From Planctomycetota bacterium (GTDB lineage Bacteria > Planctomycetota > Phycisphaerae > UBA1845 > PWPN01): a stretch of DNA of 54,153 nucleotides. The notes under the pieces are model-generated. The model did not search any database, was not told the DNA's origin, and worked only from the letters and a program-made list of their open reading frames with translations. Made by a program: the position numbers and the translations under genes. The stretch is taken from positions 1-54,153 of the forward strand of contig JAKLEZ010000033.1 in assembly GCA_022711465.1 (NCBI GenBank), given 5' to 3'. This document shows, piece by piece, positions 43,675 to 52,525 of this stretch (position 1 is the first letter of the stretch; every line of letters starts with the position of its first letter).

Positions 43675-45174
43675 ATGGACTTGTTCAGCCAACAGAGGCA
43701 AGCGGCCTTCGACCGGGTGCAACCCTTGCCCGTGCGAATGCGCCCCCACACCCTGGACGAGTTCCTCGGCCAACAGCATTTCGTCGGCGAGGGCAAGCTC
43801 CTGCGCCGGCTCCTGACCGCCGATCGACTGTCCAGTGCGATCTTCTACGGCCCCCCGGGTACAGGTAAGACCACTCTGGCCCACATCATCGCCCACCACA
43901 CCCAGGCGGCCTTTGAAGAGCTGAACGCCGCCGGAGCCAGCGTCAAGGACGTCCGCGAAGTGATCGCCCAGGCCAAGAACCGCTTGGCCGTCACCAGTCA
44001 ACGCACCGTCCTGTTCCTGGACGAAATCCATCGGTTCAACCGCGCTCAACAGGATGTCCTGCTCAACGACGTCGAGAACGGCCTGATCATTCTCATCGGG
44101 GCCACCACCGAGAACCCCTTCTTCAGCGTCAACTCGCCCCTGGTCTCACGGAGCCAGATCTTCCAGTTCGAGCCCCTGAGCACGACCGACATCAAGACCG
44201 CCCTGGAACGGGCCGTGACCGACAAGCAACGCGGCCTGGGCAACCACCCCATTCGAATCACGCCTGACGCGGTCGACCATCTGGCCGTCACCTGCGACGG
44301 CGACGCCCGGCGAGCCCTGATCGCCCTCGAGGTGGCCGCCCTTTCCCAGCTTGACGCCCAGAAGAACGCCGCCCGCAGGCCGGCCCCCCCCCCCCCCCCC
44401 CTGGCCACCCCGCCGCACGAAGGGGCCAAACCGCCCGAACCCGCCGGGGAGATCCTCATCGACCTGGCCGTGGCCGAAGAGTCCATCCAGCGGAAGGCCA
44501 TCGTCTATGATGGAGTGGGCGACGAGCACTACGACGCCGCCAGTGCCTTGATCAAGAGCATGCGGGGCAGTGATCCGGACGCGGCTGTCTACTGGCTGGC
44601 CCGCATGCTCGAGGCCGGCGAGGATCCCCGGTTCATCGCTCGGCGGGTGGCCATCTGTGCGGCCGAGGACGTGGGCAACGCCAACCCCATGGCCTTGGTA
44701 GTTGCCAACGCCGCCGCCGAGGTTACCATGCTGGTGGGAATGCCCGAGTGCCAACTCCCATTGAGCCAGGCAGTGATCTACCTGGCCTGTTCGCCGAAAT
44801 CAAACGCCTCGGCGATGGCGATCTGGAACGCCGCAAAGGACGTGCGCGAGGGCCGAACGATTCCCGTGCCGCGCCACCTCCGCGACAGCCATTACCCCGG
44901 CGCCGCTCGAATGGGCCACGGCGAGGGCTACAAGTACGCCCACAGCTACGAAGGTGGATTTGTGCAGCAGGATTATCTCGGTGTCGATAAACACTACTAC
45001 GTCCCGACCAACCGAGGACAGGAGGTCCGCTTGGCCGAGTACCTGAGGCAGATCCGCCAACACGCCGAGCAGCAGAATCAGGACGTCCCCGGGCCACCAC
45101 CAGAAACACGTTCAAAAGACGTGGCCAGCGATCGTCCTTCGGGCGCCGACAAAGGAGCGGCAAACTCGCGGTGA
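43675..45174 (+). CDS. rarA: Replication-associated recombination protein A (AAA ATPase)
   Basis: This 499-residue clamp-loader-like ATPase works at stalled replication forks. Walker A is GPPGTGKTT (59-67, Lys65), Walker B VLFLDEIHRF, sensor 1 IGATTENPFF and the Arg finger region SPLVSRSQIF, followed by the C-terminal oligomerisation domain (RKAIVYDGVGDEHYDAASA...). It is longer than typical RarA (about 440) because of a Pro-rich insertion of about 35 residues before the C-terminal domain, encoded partly by a run of 18 C (44384-44401), and an Arg/Asp-rich tail of about 30 residues. A TACACT box at 43631 leaves a leader of about 35 nt. Its stop overlaps the next start. Confidence 0.92.
   Translation: MDLFSQQRQAAFDRVQPLPVRMRPHTLDEFLGQQHFVGEGKLLRRLLTADRLSSAIFYGPPGTGKTTLAHIIAHHTQAAFEELNAAGASVKDVREVIAQAKNRLAVTSQRTVLFLDEIHRFNRAQQDVLLNDVENGLIILIGATTENPFFSVNSPLVSRSQIFQFEPLSTTDIKTALERAVTDKQRGLGNHPIRITPDAVDHLAVTCDGDARRALIALEVAALSQLDAQKNAARRPAPPPPPLATPPHEGAKPPEPAGEILIDLAVAEESIQRKAIVYDGVGDEHYDAASALIKSMRGSDPDAAVYWLARMLEAGEDPRFIARRVAICAAEDVGNANPMALVVANAAAEVTMLVGMPECQLPLSQAVIYLACSPKSNASAMAIWNAAKDVREGRTIPVPRHLRDSHYPGAARMGHGEGYKYAHSYEGGFVQQDYLGVDKHYYVPTNRGQEVRLAEYLRQIRQHAEQQNQDVPGPPPETRSKDVASDRPSGADKGAANSR
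44384..44401. repeat. Homopolymer of 18 cytosines inside rarA
   Basis: The run encodes part of a proline stretch within an inserted linker. Loss or gain of one C would shift the reading frame and remove the C-terminal domain. Length is also hard to sequence accurately. Confidence 0.85.
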
Positions 45175-45743
45175 GCACCAAGAAGGATCTACGCCACCAT
45201 CTCCGAGAAATACTCTCGACCACGAGTCCGGAGGAGTTGCGGGAGCGCTCGCTGGCGGCTTGCGCTCGCCTGGCCGAGACCCGCGAATACGCCCGGGCCG
45301 AAATCATCATGGTCTTCCTGTCCCTCCCAACGGAGATCGACACCACCCCACTGGTGTTCCGGGCATGGCGAGACCGCAAGCGAGTCCTCGCTCCAAAAGT
45401 GAGCTGGGAACAGCGGCGAATGCTGCCCATGGAAATCCGCTCCCTGTCCGACGATGTCCACGAGTCCACCCTCGGAATCCGCGAGCCGGTCCAGGGCATG
45501 CCCTTCCCGGTCGCCAACATCGACATGGTGATCGTCCCAGGCCTGGGCTTCGACCGGACCGGAAACCGCATCGGGCGCGGACGAGGCTTCTACGACCACT
45601 TCCTCGCCCACCGCGACTGGAAGGGCGTGGCCTGCGGATTCGCCCTCGATTCCCAACTGGTCAATCAGGTTCCGATAACCGAACACGACATGCAGGTGGA
45701 CATGCTCGTCACTGACAAGGAAGTCCTCCGCTTCGGCCCATAA
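45171..45743 (+). CDS. 5-Formyltetrahydrofolate cyclo-ligase
   Basis: This 190-residue cytosolic enzyme converts 5-formyl-THF to 5,10-methenyl-THF with ATP, clearing a storage and inhibitory folate. The conserved end VPGLGFDRTGNRIGRGRGFYDHFL carries the phosphate-binding Gly loop and the YD pair. The N-terminal helix has KKDLRHHLREIL, with the usual basic residues for the folate tail. GTG 45171 overlaps the rarA stop (GTGA), so the two are translationally coupled. Fhs at 22.7 kb belongs to the same cofactor pool. Confidence 0.92.
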   Translation: MSTKKDLRHHLREILSTTSPEELRERSLAACARLAETREYARAEIIMVFLSLPTEIDTTPLVFRAWRDRKRVLAPKVSWEQRRMLPMEIRSLSDDVHESTLGIREPVQGMPFPVANIDMVIVPGLGFDRTGNRIGRGRGFYDHFLAHRDWKGVACGFALDSQLVNQVPITEHDMQVDMLVTDKEVLRFGP

Positions 45744-46144
45744 CCAGCGCCCTTCTTCACGAAACCAGCCCATCCTCCCACCCCCGGCCGGGTGAACCGG
45801 CCGCCAAGGCAAACACGTCAGCATCCGCCCGTGACCCGGTATCGACCACCCGCGGCTCCCCTCGTTCCGAACCAGACTGTTCGCCGCACAGCCTCACTCT
45901 CCCGCTTCGTTCTCCGCTGTCGATTCTCCATCTGCGTGCTCCGACTTCGCATTCCACATTCCGAGCCGGCAATCCCGCATCCTCCACCATGCTCCTGAAA
46001 CCGAATCTCGCAGCCCCGTTGCCGGCCTCGATGCCACCCCCACGCCCCCTCCACGCACGCGACTCCCCCGTTCAGTTGCATTACCCTGCCGGCGCGGTAT
46101 CCTTGTACCTGCCGTCAACCCCCCCGAGCGTAAGGAGTGTTCTG
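45744..46144. other. Intergenic stretch with pyrimidine-rich run and promoter
   Basis: No gene is seen. Around 45895-45985 is a C/T-rich run of imperfect short units (such as TTCCACATTCCGAG and TTCTCCGCTG) that looks like decayed simple-sequence DNA. A GGCCGG-gtgaa-CCGGCC hairpin lies at about 45785-45802 without a T-run. The promoter of the next gene is listed separately. Confidence 0.45.
46076..46103 (+). promoter_or_regulatory. Promoter of the L,D-transpeptidase gene
   Basis: TTGCAT, a 16-nt spacer and TATCCT. The start near 46110 lies downstream of the ATG at 45989, which supports the GTG at 46145 as the real start codon. Confidence 0.55.
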
Positions 46145-47290
46145 GTGTACTCGATGCGGCACCGTCGTCGGAACATGCGAAAGGTCGTCGGAGTTCTCCT
46201 GCTCGCCGGAGCAGGGGCCGTGGTGTGGAACTGGCCCATGATCCGCGAGAGCGCCCGCCAGGGATCGCTCAGCCCGCTGGCCGGCCTCGTCGCGTCCAGC
46301 GATCAGCAATCCGCCCTGCGGAAGGTGGACACCCCCACCCATCCATCATCACCCCCGACAGCGAGCCCGCGGCCCACCCTCGAACCGCCCAGACTGTCCA
46401 CTCCCTCGACGCTTCCTGCCAAGAAGAGTACGGATGGCTTGACGGTCAGCAACCCCAGCACCACCCTTCCGCCCTCGACCATCTTCAGGATCACCGCACC
46501 CACCAGCCAGCCGTCCAGCATCCCGGTCCCGGCGATCGACCCCGCCAAGGCCACGGCCGATTTCCAGGCCGGGATGGAAGCCCTCAAGGGCGAACATCTC
46601 CTCGAAGCCCGCGAGCGGCTGAACCGGGCCCTGCACCAAGGCCTGACCCTGGCCGACGCCAAGACCGCCCGCCAGGCCCTGACCGATCTGGCCGACAAGA
46701 CCGTGCTCAGCAAGACCGTCGTCAAGGGCGATACCCTCTGCTCCTGGCACAGCGTCAAGGCCGGCGACACCCTCGGCAAACTCGCCCGGCGATGCAAGAT
46801 CTCGGAACCACTGCTGGCCGACATCAACACCTTGGGCAACCGCCACCTGATCCGCGAAGGCTCCCGCATCAAGCTGATCGAAGGCCCATTCCACGCCAAC
46901 ATCAACAAGCGCGATCACGAAATGCACGTCTACCTCCAGGGACTCTACGTGAGAACCATACCCGTCGCCCTGGGCGAAGGCGGGAGCACACCCGCCGGAA
47001 CGTGGAAGGTCGCCAACCAGCTGGCCAACCCCGGCTGGACCGACCCGAGAACCGGCAAACGCTGGCACCCGGACGATCCGGCCAATCCGATCGGCGAGTA
47101 CTGGATCGGCCTGCAAGGGATCGACGGCGAGGCCGCCGGTCAGCCCGGCTACGGCATCCACGGCACCATCGAACCCGACACCATCGGAAAGGACGTCTCC
47201 ATGGGCTGCATTCGACTCGGAACGGCAGACGTCGCCTGGGCCTACAAGCTCCTCCTACCCAACCAGTCGATCGTCACCATCACCGAGTGA
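46145..47290 (+). CDS. LysM and L,D-transpeptidase (YkuD) cell-wall protein
   Basis: This 381-residue protein has a single N-terminal membrane anchor (about 11-27, VVGVLLLAGAGAVVWNW). A Pro/Thr/Ser-rich linker (about 50-130), a helical repeat-like segment, a LysM peptidoglycan-binding domain (about 200-245, SVKAGDTLGKLARRC) and a YkuD catalytic domain follow. Catalytic residues are His339 and Cys355 within HG...SMGCIRL. It should make or remodel 3-3 cross-links in peptidoglycan, or anchor proteins. GTG was chosen because AAGGAG lies 7 nt before it and the promoter lies just upstream. The presence of an L,D-transpeptidase supports a peptidoglycan wall in this organism. Confidence 0.88.
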   Translation: MYSMRHRRRNMRKVVGVLLLAGAGAVVWNWPMIRESARQGSLSPLAGLVASSDQQSALRKVDTPTHPSSPPTASPRPTLEPPRLSTPSTLPAKKSTDGLTVSNPSTTLPPSTIFRITAPTSQPSSIPVPAIDPAKATADFQAGMEALKGEHLLEARERLNRALHQGLTLADAKTARQALTDLADKTVLSKTVVKGDTLCSWHSVKAGDTLGKLARRCKISEPLLADINTLGNRHLIREGSRIKLIEGPFHANINKRDHEMHVYLQGLYVRTIPVALGEGGSTPAGTWKVANQLANPGWTDPRTGKRWHPDDPANPIGEYWIGLQGIDGEAAGQPGYGIHGTIEPDTIGKDVSMGCIRLGTADVAWAYKLLLPNQSIVTITE

Positions 47291-47395
47291 CGAGGTGAAA
47301 AGTGAGAAGTGACCCCGCGACAGGGAATCGCATGACCGAGACACCCGGAATCTCCCTTCACCCTTGCCGCTCCCCGGCTCGCCAGGAGGCCCCTC

Positions 47396-47746
47396 TTGCC
47401 CACTGATGCCGATACCACCGTCGCCGAACTTCGCAGGCTGGTCGCCGACTTCATCCGCGAACGCGACTGGGAGCAGTTCCATGACCCAAAGAACCTTTCA
47501 ATGGCAATCGCTACTGAGGCGGCCGAGCTGATGGAGCATTTCCGCTGGGCCAGAAACGAGGCGTCGCGGGAACAGGTCCGCGATCCCGCCCGCCTGGCAC
47601 CCGTGGCGGAAGAAGTGGCCGACATCATGGCCTTCCTGCTGTCGTTCGCCAACGCCGCGGATATCGACGTGACCACCGCACTCCGCACCAAAATGGCCAA
47701 GAACGCCCGCAAGTACCCGGCCGACCAGTACCAGGGACGCTACTGA
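47396..47746 (+). CDS. MazG-like nucleotide pyrophosphohydrolase
   Basis: This 116-residue all-alpha NTP pyrophosphatase should form dimers or tetramers that remove non-canonical or excess (d)NTPs. The metal-binding motif is complete: EAAE (Glu41, Glu44) on one helix and EEVAD (Glu73, Asp76) on the next, with WEQFHDPKNLSMA upstream, as in the RS21-C6/dCTPase-like branch. The start codon is TTG, supported by AGGAGG 6 nt before it, and no ATG or GTG fits. A C-terminal ARKYPADQYQGRY closes the family pattern. Confidence 0.88.
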   Translation: MPTDADTTVAELRRLVADFIRERDWEQFHDPKNLSMAIATEAAELMEHFRWARNEASREQVRDPARLAPVAEEVADIMAFLLSFANAADIDVTTALRTKMAKNARKYPADQYQGRY

Positions 47747-47825
47747 GGGTAACCGACGGAAAGGCGGCCGCGTCCGAAAACCTCGAACAGGCGGCATCAC
47801 TTCGGCCCCCAGGAGGCACAAGGCC

Positions 47826-49253
47826 ATGAAAAACCCGCCCGCCGGCGGAAGACCGCGAGCAGCCATCGCGGCACCAACGAAACACAGGACCTCCATGGCG
47901 CGGAGATTCAATCACTGTCAGGACCTCCTCCTTATCGCCATTATCGCTTCGACCGTCGCCCGCTCACCCCAGGCCTGCGCCGCGACCCTCGAAGTCGGGC
48001 CCGGAAAGGCCTTCTCCCAAATCGAGAAGGCATGCGGACAGGCCCGAACCGGCGATACCATCCTGGTCTACCCTCTCACCGGCAACGCCGCCTATGAGCA
48101 GGTGGTCGTGACGGTCCGCGAGAGAGACCTCACCTTCCGCGCGGCACCCGCCGAAAAGGGCAAACACATTCGCCTCTCCGGCCTGGGATTCAACTACACC
48201 GGCGAGGGGAACACACCACGGGCCATCTTCCAGTTCTCACCCGGGGCCGACGGTGGCCTGCTCGAAGGCTTTGAACTGACCGGCGCCCACAACAACAGCC
48301 ACAACGGCGCGGCCGTCCGAATCCACCAGGCCAACCACGTCACCATCCGCCGTTGCTCGATCCATCATAACGACATGGGCATCATGTCCAACGGCGACGG
48401 CACGCCCGCAACAGCCGTCGACCAGCGCATCGAGTTCTGCGAGATCCACCACAACGGAGACCCGGCCGAGCCAGGCTACAACCACAACCTCTATCTCGGC
48501 GGCACCAGCGCCACCCTGAGCTACTGCGAAATCCACCACAGCCTCACCGGCCACAATATCAAGAGCCGAACTCACCACATGCGCGTTCAGTACTGCTATG
48601 TCCACCACTCCGCCAACCGCGAACTCGACCTGGTCGACTCCGTCGATACCGCCCGGCCGGACAGCCACGCCGTGCTCCTCGGCAACATCATCGTCAAGGA
48701 CCCCCAGTCCAAGGGCAACCGCGGCGTCGTTCACTTCGGGCACGACGGCGACCGGCAACGCGACGGCACCCTGTTCCTGGCGTTCAACACCATCCTGACG
48801 CCGTTCATCGCCCCGATCGTGGATCTCTCCTCACCCAAGACCCGGGCAAACCTGACCGGCAACCTCATCACCGACGGGGGAGTAAGACAAAACCGCCAGG
48901 TCATCGCCGCCGCCCGCGGCGGAGCCCGGCTCGGCAACGTCATCGGCACGCACAACTGGTTCAGCGGCAACTTCGCTTGCGACGGCACCGGTCTCGATGA
49001 CAAAACCAACCGGTCGAACGACACGATGGCGGACCTGTTCACCAACCCCGCGGCACACGACTTCCGCCTCGCCAGATCGGCCCCGCCCGACTTCGCCTCT
49101 TCCCTCTCGATCGACCAGTTGATCCTCCCGCCCATCCCCGGCATGCCCGACACAGATGCCCAACCCGCACTGAAGTGGCAGTATCGCCACCCCGCCGATC
49201 GCGAGGCACGACCCGCCGACAAGCGGCTCACCTATGGCGCCCTCGCTCGCTGA
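47826..49253 (+). CDS. Secreted right-handed parallel beta-helix protein
   Basis: This 475-residue exported protein has a leader with a long basic n-region (1-33) and a hydrophobic stretch (34-51), cleaved near AATLE. From about 90 to 330 are repeated coils with small and aromatic stack residues (VTIRRCSIHHNDMGI; LSYCEIHHSLTG; VQYCYVHHSANREL), typical of pectate-lyase-like helices. The run of IHH/VHH steps is unusual and could make a metal-binding ladder along one face. AGGAGG lies 9 nt before ATG 47826, so this start is preferred over 47895. Activity as a polysaccharide lyase or hydrolase is plausible; catalytic residues cannot be assigned. Confidence 0.78.
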   Translation: MKNPPAGGRPRAAIAAPTKHRTSMARRFNHCQDLLLIAIIASTVARSPQACAATLEVGPGKAFSQIEKACGQARTGDTILVYPLTGNAAYEQVVVTVRERDLTFRAAPAEKGKHIRLSGLGFNYTGEGNTPRAIFQFSPGADGGLLEGFELTGAHNNSHNGAAVRIHQANHVTIRRCSIHHNDMGIMSNGDGTPATAVDQRIEFCEIHHNGDPAEPGYNHNLYLGGTSATLSYCEIHHSLTGHNIKSRTHHMRVQYCYVHHSANRELDLVDSVDTARPDSHAVLLGNIIVKDPQSKGNRGVVHFGHDGDRQRDGTLFLAFNTILTPFIAPIVDLSSPKTRANLTGNLITDGGVRQNRQVIAAARGGARLGNVIGTHNWFSGNFACDGTGLDDKTNRSNDTMADLFTNPAAHDFRLARSAPPDFASSLSIDQLILPPIPGMPDTDAQPALKWQYRHPADREARPADKRLTYGALAR

Positions 49254-49344
49254 CCAGGCAACTCCCACACCACCCAGCAACGCGGCGGCTCCGCCCACAC
49301 CCTAGAATCCGGACCCTTGGCCATCCGGCTCCAACCCAGGTAAC

Positions 49345-49908
49345 ATGCCGCCCATGCCCAAGGCACTAACCCTCCCTGAAACGCTGATCGCGGGGTCGAT
49401 CCTGAGCGCCGTCTTGCTGGCCGTTGCCCTCGGTGTCGCCAATGTCCGCAGCGGCTTGAAGGAACGCCAGGTCAAGGAAGTGCTCGCCTTCCTGAATCAG
49501 GCGGTGGGGGCCTACCACAAGGCGACCGGCACCTGGCCCTCCGACACCAGGCCGCCCCCACGCACTCCCACGTCCGATCACGACCAGGGCAGCGCCGATA
49601 GAGTGATCGCCCTCCTCGCGGGCGTGCCCGCCGCCCGTATACAGATCGACCGCATCCGGCCGGTCTTCCGCGTACCCCTCGAGCAGCCCCCGCTGCCCAC
49701 AACCACCGCCCCCGCCTGGGGCACGATCCAGGACGCCTGGGGACGCCGCCTTCGCTGCCTCACCACCGCCAGCCCGGCACCCAGCGACCAGGAAGCCGTC
49801 GCCGCCAATGCCGGCCGCCCAGTCTTTGTCAGCGCCGGACCCGACGGCGATTTCGGAACCCTCGATATCGCCGCAACCGCGGACAATATCCGCAGTGATG
49901 GACGCTGA
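49345..49908 (+). CDS. Divergent pseudopilin-like protein
   Basis: This 187-residue protein has the start of a type IV pilin-like helix, MPKALTLPETLIAGSILSAV. The cleavage site would be A-L, and Glu at +5 is conserved (LTLPE), but the usual Gly at -1 and Phe at +1 are replaced. A transmembrane helix runs to about residue 31, then a helix (KERQVKEVLAFLNQAVGAYH) and a variable part with AWGTIQDAWGRRLRCL, a phrase found in type II secretion major pseudopilins (GtspG-like DPWGN). The end FVSAGPDGDFGT matches the calcium-loop SxGPDG of GspG-like proteins. It probably belongs to a pseudopilus system encoded elsewhere. Confidence 0.65.
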   Translation: MPPMPKALTLPETLIAGSILSAVLLAVALGVANVRSGLKERQVKEVLAFLNQAVGAYHKATGTWPSDTRPPPRTPTSDHDQGSADRVIALLAGVPAARIQIDRIRPVFRVPLEQPPLPTTTAPAWGTIQDAWGRRLRCLTTASPAPSDQEAVAANAGRPVFVSAGPDGDFGTLDIAATADNIRSDGR

Positions 49909-49938
49909 AGCCCTCTTTTCCATTACAATGGTCAGCTG

Positions 49939-52122
49939 ATGGTCCCTGCCCCCTATCACCCCTTCAGCTCCGCCGTGACCGCGATGATCACCGTCGCGGC
50001 TCCGGCACTCCTCTGGGGAACCCTCGCCGCCGCCGCCCCGATCATCATTCATCTCGTCCTGCGCCAGAGATCACGCCACGCTTGGTTCCCGGCCCTGCGG
50101 TTGCTGACCCCCAAGGCGGCTGCCGGCCGGCAGGCCCAACGACTCCGCTACCTGCTCCTGCTCGCCGCCCGAATCACCATCCTGCTCCTCATCGTCACCC
50201 TGCTCATGGAAGCCCGCTGCCAGCCGGACCCAGTCGCCGGACTGGCCTCGCGAACGACCGGCGAACCAGTCTCCGCCGTCATCTGCGTGGACGATTCGGC
50301 CAGCATGAGCTATCGGTTCCAGGGCCGCACACGCCTCGAAGCAGCCTGCGATCTGGCCCGGACTGTCATCGAAGACCGCGGTCGCTTCGGCCCGGGCTGC
50401 GAGTTCGCCATCCTGACCGGCTCGGAAGAAAGCCACAACAAGGAGAACTCGACAAAACAGGTCGCGACAACCGGACTGTGGACCACCGACCGAGGACGAG
50501 CCGCCCAGACACTCCACCACCTGTCACCTGCGTGGCATGGCCGGGGTGCAGGCACGCTCCTCCAACTCGCCTACCGGCAGCTCGCCCAAGCCCGCAACCC
50601 ACGCCGCGAGGTATACTTGGTCACCGACCTGACCGAACACGCCTGGCGCGGAGCCCTGCCAATGCCTCCCAAAGACCTCTCCGCAGTCTGCGTGCTCGAC
50701 GCCGGACACCACGAGAACCTCAACCTGACCCTCGGCTGGCCGTCGGCCGGCGAACACGTCCTCCCCGCAGAGGTGAGCAACGCGATCGCCTGCCAACTCC
50801 GAACCGCCAATACGCCCGGGGAAACATACCTGGAACTGACTCTCGACGGCCAGCCCCGCGGCCGCCAGGCCCTCGGACCACTCCAGGCGAACAGCGAACG
50901 AGAAGTCACCCTGAGCATCCCCCCACTGCCAAAAGGTACCCACACCATCACCATCGAGCTCAAGCCCGACGATGCCCTGCCCGCCGATAACCACCGCTTC
51001 GCCTGCGTGCTGGCAGGCGATCTGCCGCGCGTGACCATCCTCGCTGACCAACCCGACAACGAGGTGGCGGCCATGGTCGCAGCCATGATCGCCCCCAGCG
51101 CCTTGACCTCTGTAGAGAGGCGCTATGTGGTGGAAAACATCGGCCCCGAGACCCTGGAGGCCAGCCGACTCGACGGCCGGGTGGCCGTGATCCTGGCCGA
51201 CGCCGCACAAACCACACCCCAGGGGTGGACCACCCTCCGCAAGTACCTTGAGACCGGAGGAACGCTGATCATCATCCCGGGACCGAACATGACACCGGCC
51301 GCACTGGCTCCCGCCACCCCAATCCTGCCCGCCCCCATCGAGAACATCATCTCCCGCGACCCACCGGTCAACGTCGCCGCCACAGAGTTCGGCCACCCCT
51401 ACCTCCGGCCATTCGTTGACCCCGGCTTCGACTCGGTCAACGACCGCCCCGTGTTCCGCCACCTGCGCCTGGGACCACCGGCCGCCGAAGCCCAGGTCCT
51501 CGCACCCTTCTCCGACGGCAGCCCCGCGATCCTCACCCGGACCCTCGGCAGAGGCCGAGTCGTCCAGATGGCGTTCTCGCCAGCCAGGGAGTGGAGCCTT
51601 TTCGGCTCCCAGGCCGCCCCCATGATCGTCCTCCTCCAGAGCATCCTGGCCGACCTCGCCCCCCGCAGCGACCACGTCGCAACCTTCGCGGCGGGCGATA
51701 CCGCCCGCCGCTGGCTGGACACCGCCGCCGGCCCGCTCACCCTCATCCGACCCGGCGAAACCCAACCGCGACCCTTGCCCCCTCGAAGCACGCAAGTCGA
51801 GCTGCCAACAGCACTTCCGGGCCACTACCGCGTCCTGTCCGGCCAGGATACCCCACACGCCATCCTGGACTACAGCGTCAACGTACCCGAGACCGAATCC
51901 GACATGACCCGGACGACCCCCGCCGCCATCAGCGCACGGTTTCCGCCCGGCATCGCCATCGTCACCACCAACGTCGAGATCGTGGCCCGCGACCGAACCG
52001 CACCGGCCACCATCCGCTGGACAGTCCCCATCGCCCTCGCCCTGCTCGCACTGCTGATCGCTGAAAGTCTTTTCGCCAACAGGTTTTACGGGTACCGCCA
52101 GCCGCCCCCCTCCCGGCAGTGA
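49939..52122 (+). CDS. BatA-like membrane protein with vWA domain
   Basis: This 727-residue membrane protein has an N-terminal BatA-type segment with two membrane helices (about 20-37, and 70-90 in LLLLAARITILLLIVTLL). A von Willebrand A domain follows with the metal site DDSAS (118-122). A long glutamine-amidotransferase-like or uncharacterised middle (about 330-600) and one more helix near the C-terminus (RWTVPIALALLALLIAESLF) complete the chain. BatA proteins usually cluster with MoxR and DUF58 genes, but none is adjacent here, so this is an isolated copy. TACAAT ends 9 nt before the ATG, leaving almost no leader. The role is probably assembly or stress related, as in the family. Confidence 0.75.
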   Translation: MVPAPYHPFSSAVTAMITVAAPALLWGTLAAAAPIIIHLVLRQRSRHAWFPALRLLTPKAAAGRQAQRLRYLLLLAARITILLLIVTLLMEARCQPDPVAGLASRTTGEPVSAVICVDDSASMSYRFQGRTRLEAACDLARTVIEDRGRFGPGCEFAILTGSEESHNKENSTKQVATTGLWTTDRGRAAQTLHHLSPAWHGRGAGTLLQLAYRQLAQARNPRREVYLVTDLTEHAWRGALPMPPKDLSAVCVLDAGHHENLNLTLGWPSAGEHVLPAEVSNAIACQLRTANTPGETYLELTLDGQPRGRQALGPLQANSEREVTLSIPPLPKGTHTITIELKPDDALPADNHRFACVLAGDLPRVTILADQPDNEVAAMVAAMIAPSALTSVERRYVVENIGPETLEASRLDGRVAVILADAAQTTPQGWTTLRKYLETGGTLIIIPGPNMTPAALAPATPILPAPIENIISRDPPVNVAATEFGHPYLRPFVDPGFDSVNDRPVFRHLRLGPPAAEAQVLAPFSDGSPAILTRTLGRGRVVQMAFSPAREWSLFGSQAAPMIVLLQSILADLAPRSDHVATFAAGDTARRWLDTAAGPLTLIRPGETQPRPLPPRSTQVELPTALPGHYRVLSGQDTPHAILDYSVNVPETESDMTRTTPAAISARFPPGIAIVTTNVEIVARDRTAPATIRWTVPIALALLALLIAESLFANRFYGYRQPPPSRQ

Positions 52123-52226
52123 GAACCACCCGACATCGTACGCTCGGGCAACGCGCCAGCCTCCCCGAGGACGCCGACAACATGCCGTTCCCCTCTCCAC
52201 ACACCCCAAAACCGCGTTTTCTGCCT

Positions 52227-52254
52227 TTGCAAGCGGGGTCCGCTCTGGTACACT
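52227..52254 (+). promoter_or_regulatory. Promoter of the Hc1-like histone gene
   Basis: TTGCAA, a 16-nt spacer and TACACT. The leader to ATG 52349 would be about 88 nt. GGGAG lies 9 nt before the ATG. Confidence 0.6.
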
Positions 52255-52348
52255 CCCGGACGCGTCGGGCTTGCCGAGAATCTGAAGTCTGCATGGCGCG
52301 GCAGGAGTCCCTGAGCCCGACCCACGGAATCACCGGGAGTAAACAAGG

Positions 52349-52525
52349 ATGGAAGAGTACAAGAAGTTGAGAGAATTGGTCGAGGCTGCCGCTGACGATG
52401 TGGATAAGGCCATCGGCGGCAACAAGGCCGCCGGTACCCGCGTCCGCAAGGCGATGCAGGATATCAAGGCCGCCGCACAAGAGGTACGCAAGAAAATCCT
52501 CGAGGCCCGTTCCGCGCCCCAGTAG
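52349..52525 (+). CDS. Hc1-like histone H1-type DNA-binding protein (58 residues)
   Basis: This very small protein (58 residues) begins MEEYKKLRELVEAAADDVDK and continues AIGGNKAAGTRVRKAMQDIK, ending EVRKKILEARSAPQ. Its GNKAAxxRVR centre and spaced Lys/Arg helices match the N-terminal domain of the chlamydial Hc1 histone-like family, widespread in the PVC group. It should bind and compact DNA as a helical protein. The Lys-rich C-terminal tail of chlamydial Hc1 is absent, which is usual in free-living relatives. The gene has its own promoter and stands alone between BatA-like and FabZ-like genes. It is easily missed by length filters. Confidence 0.82.
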   Translation: MEEYKKLRELVEAAADDVDKAIGGNKAAGTRVRKAMQDIKAAAQEVRKKILEARSAPQ

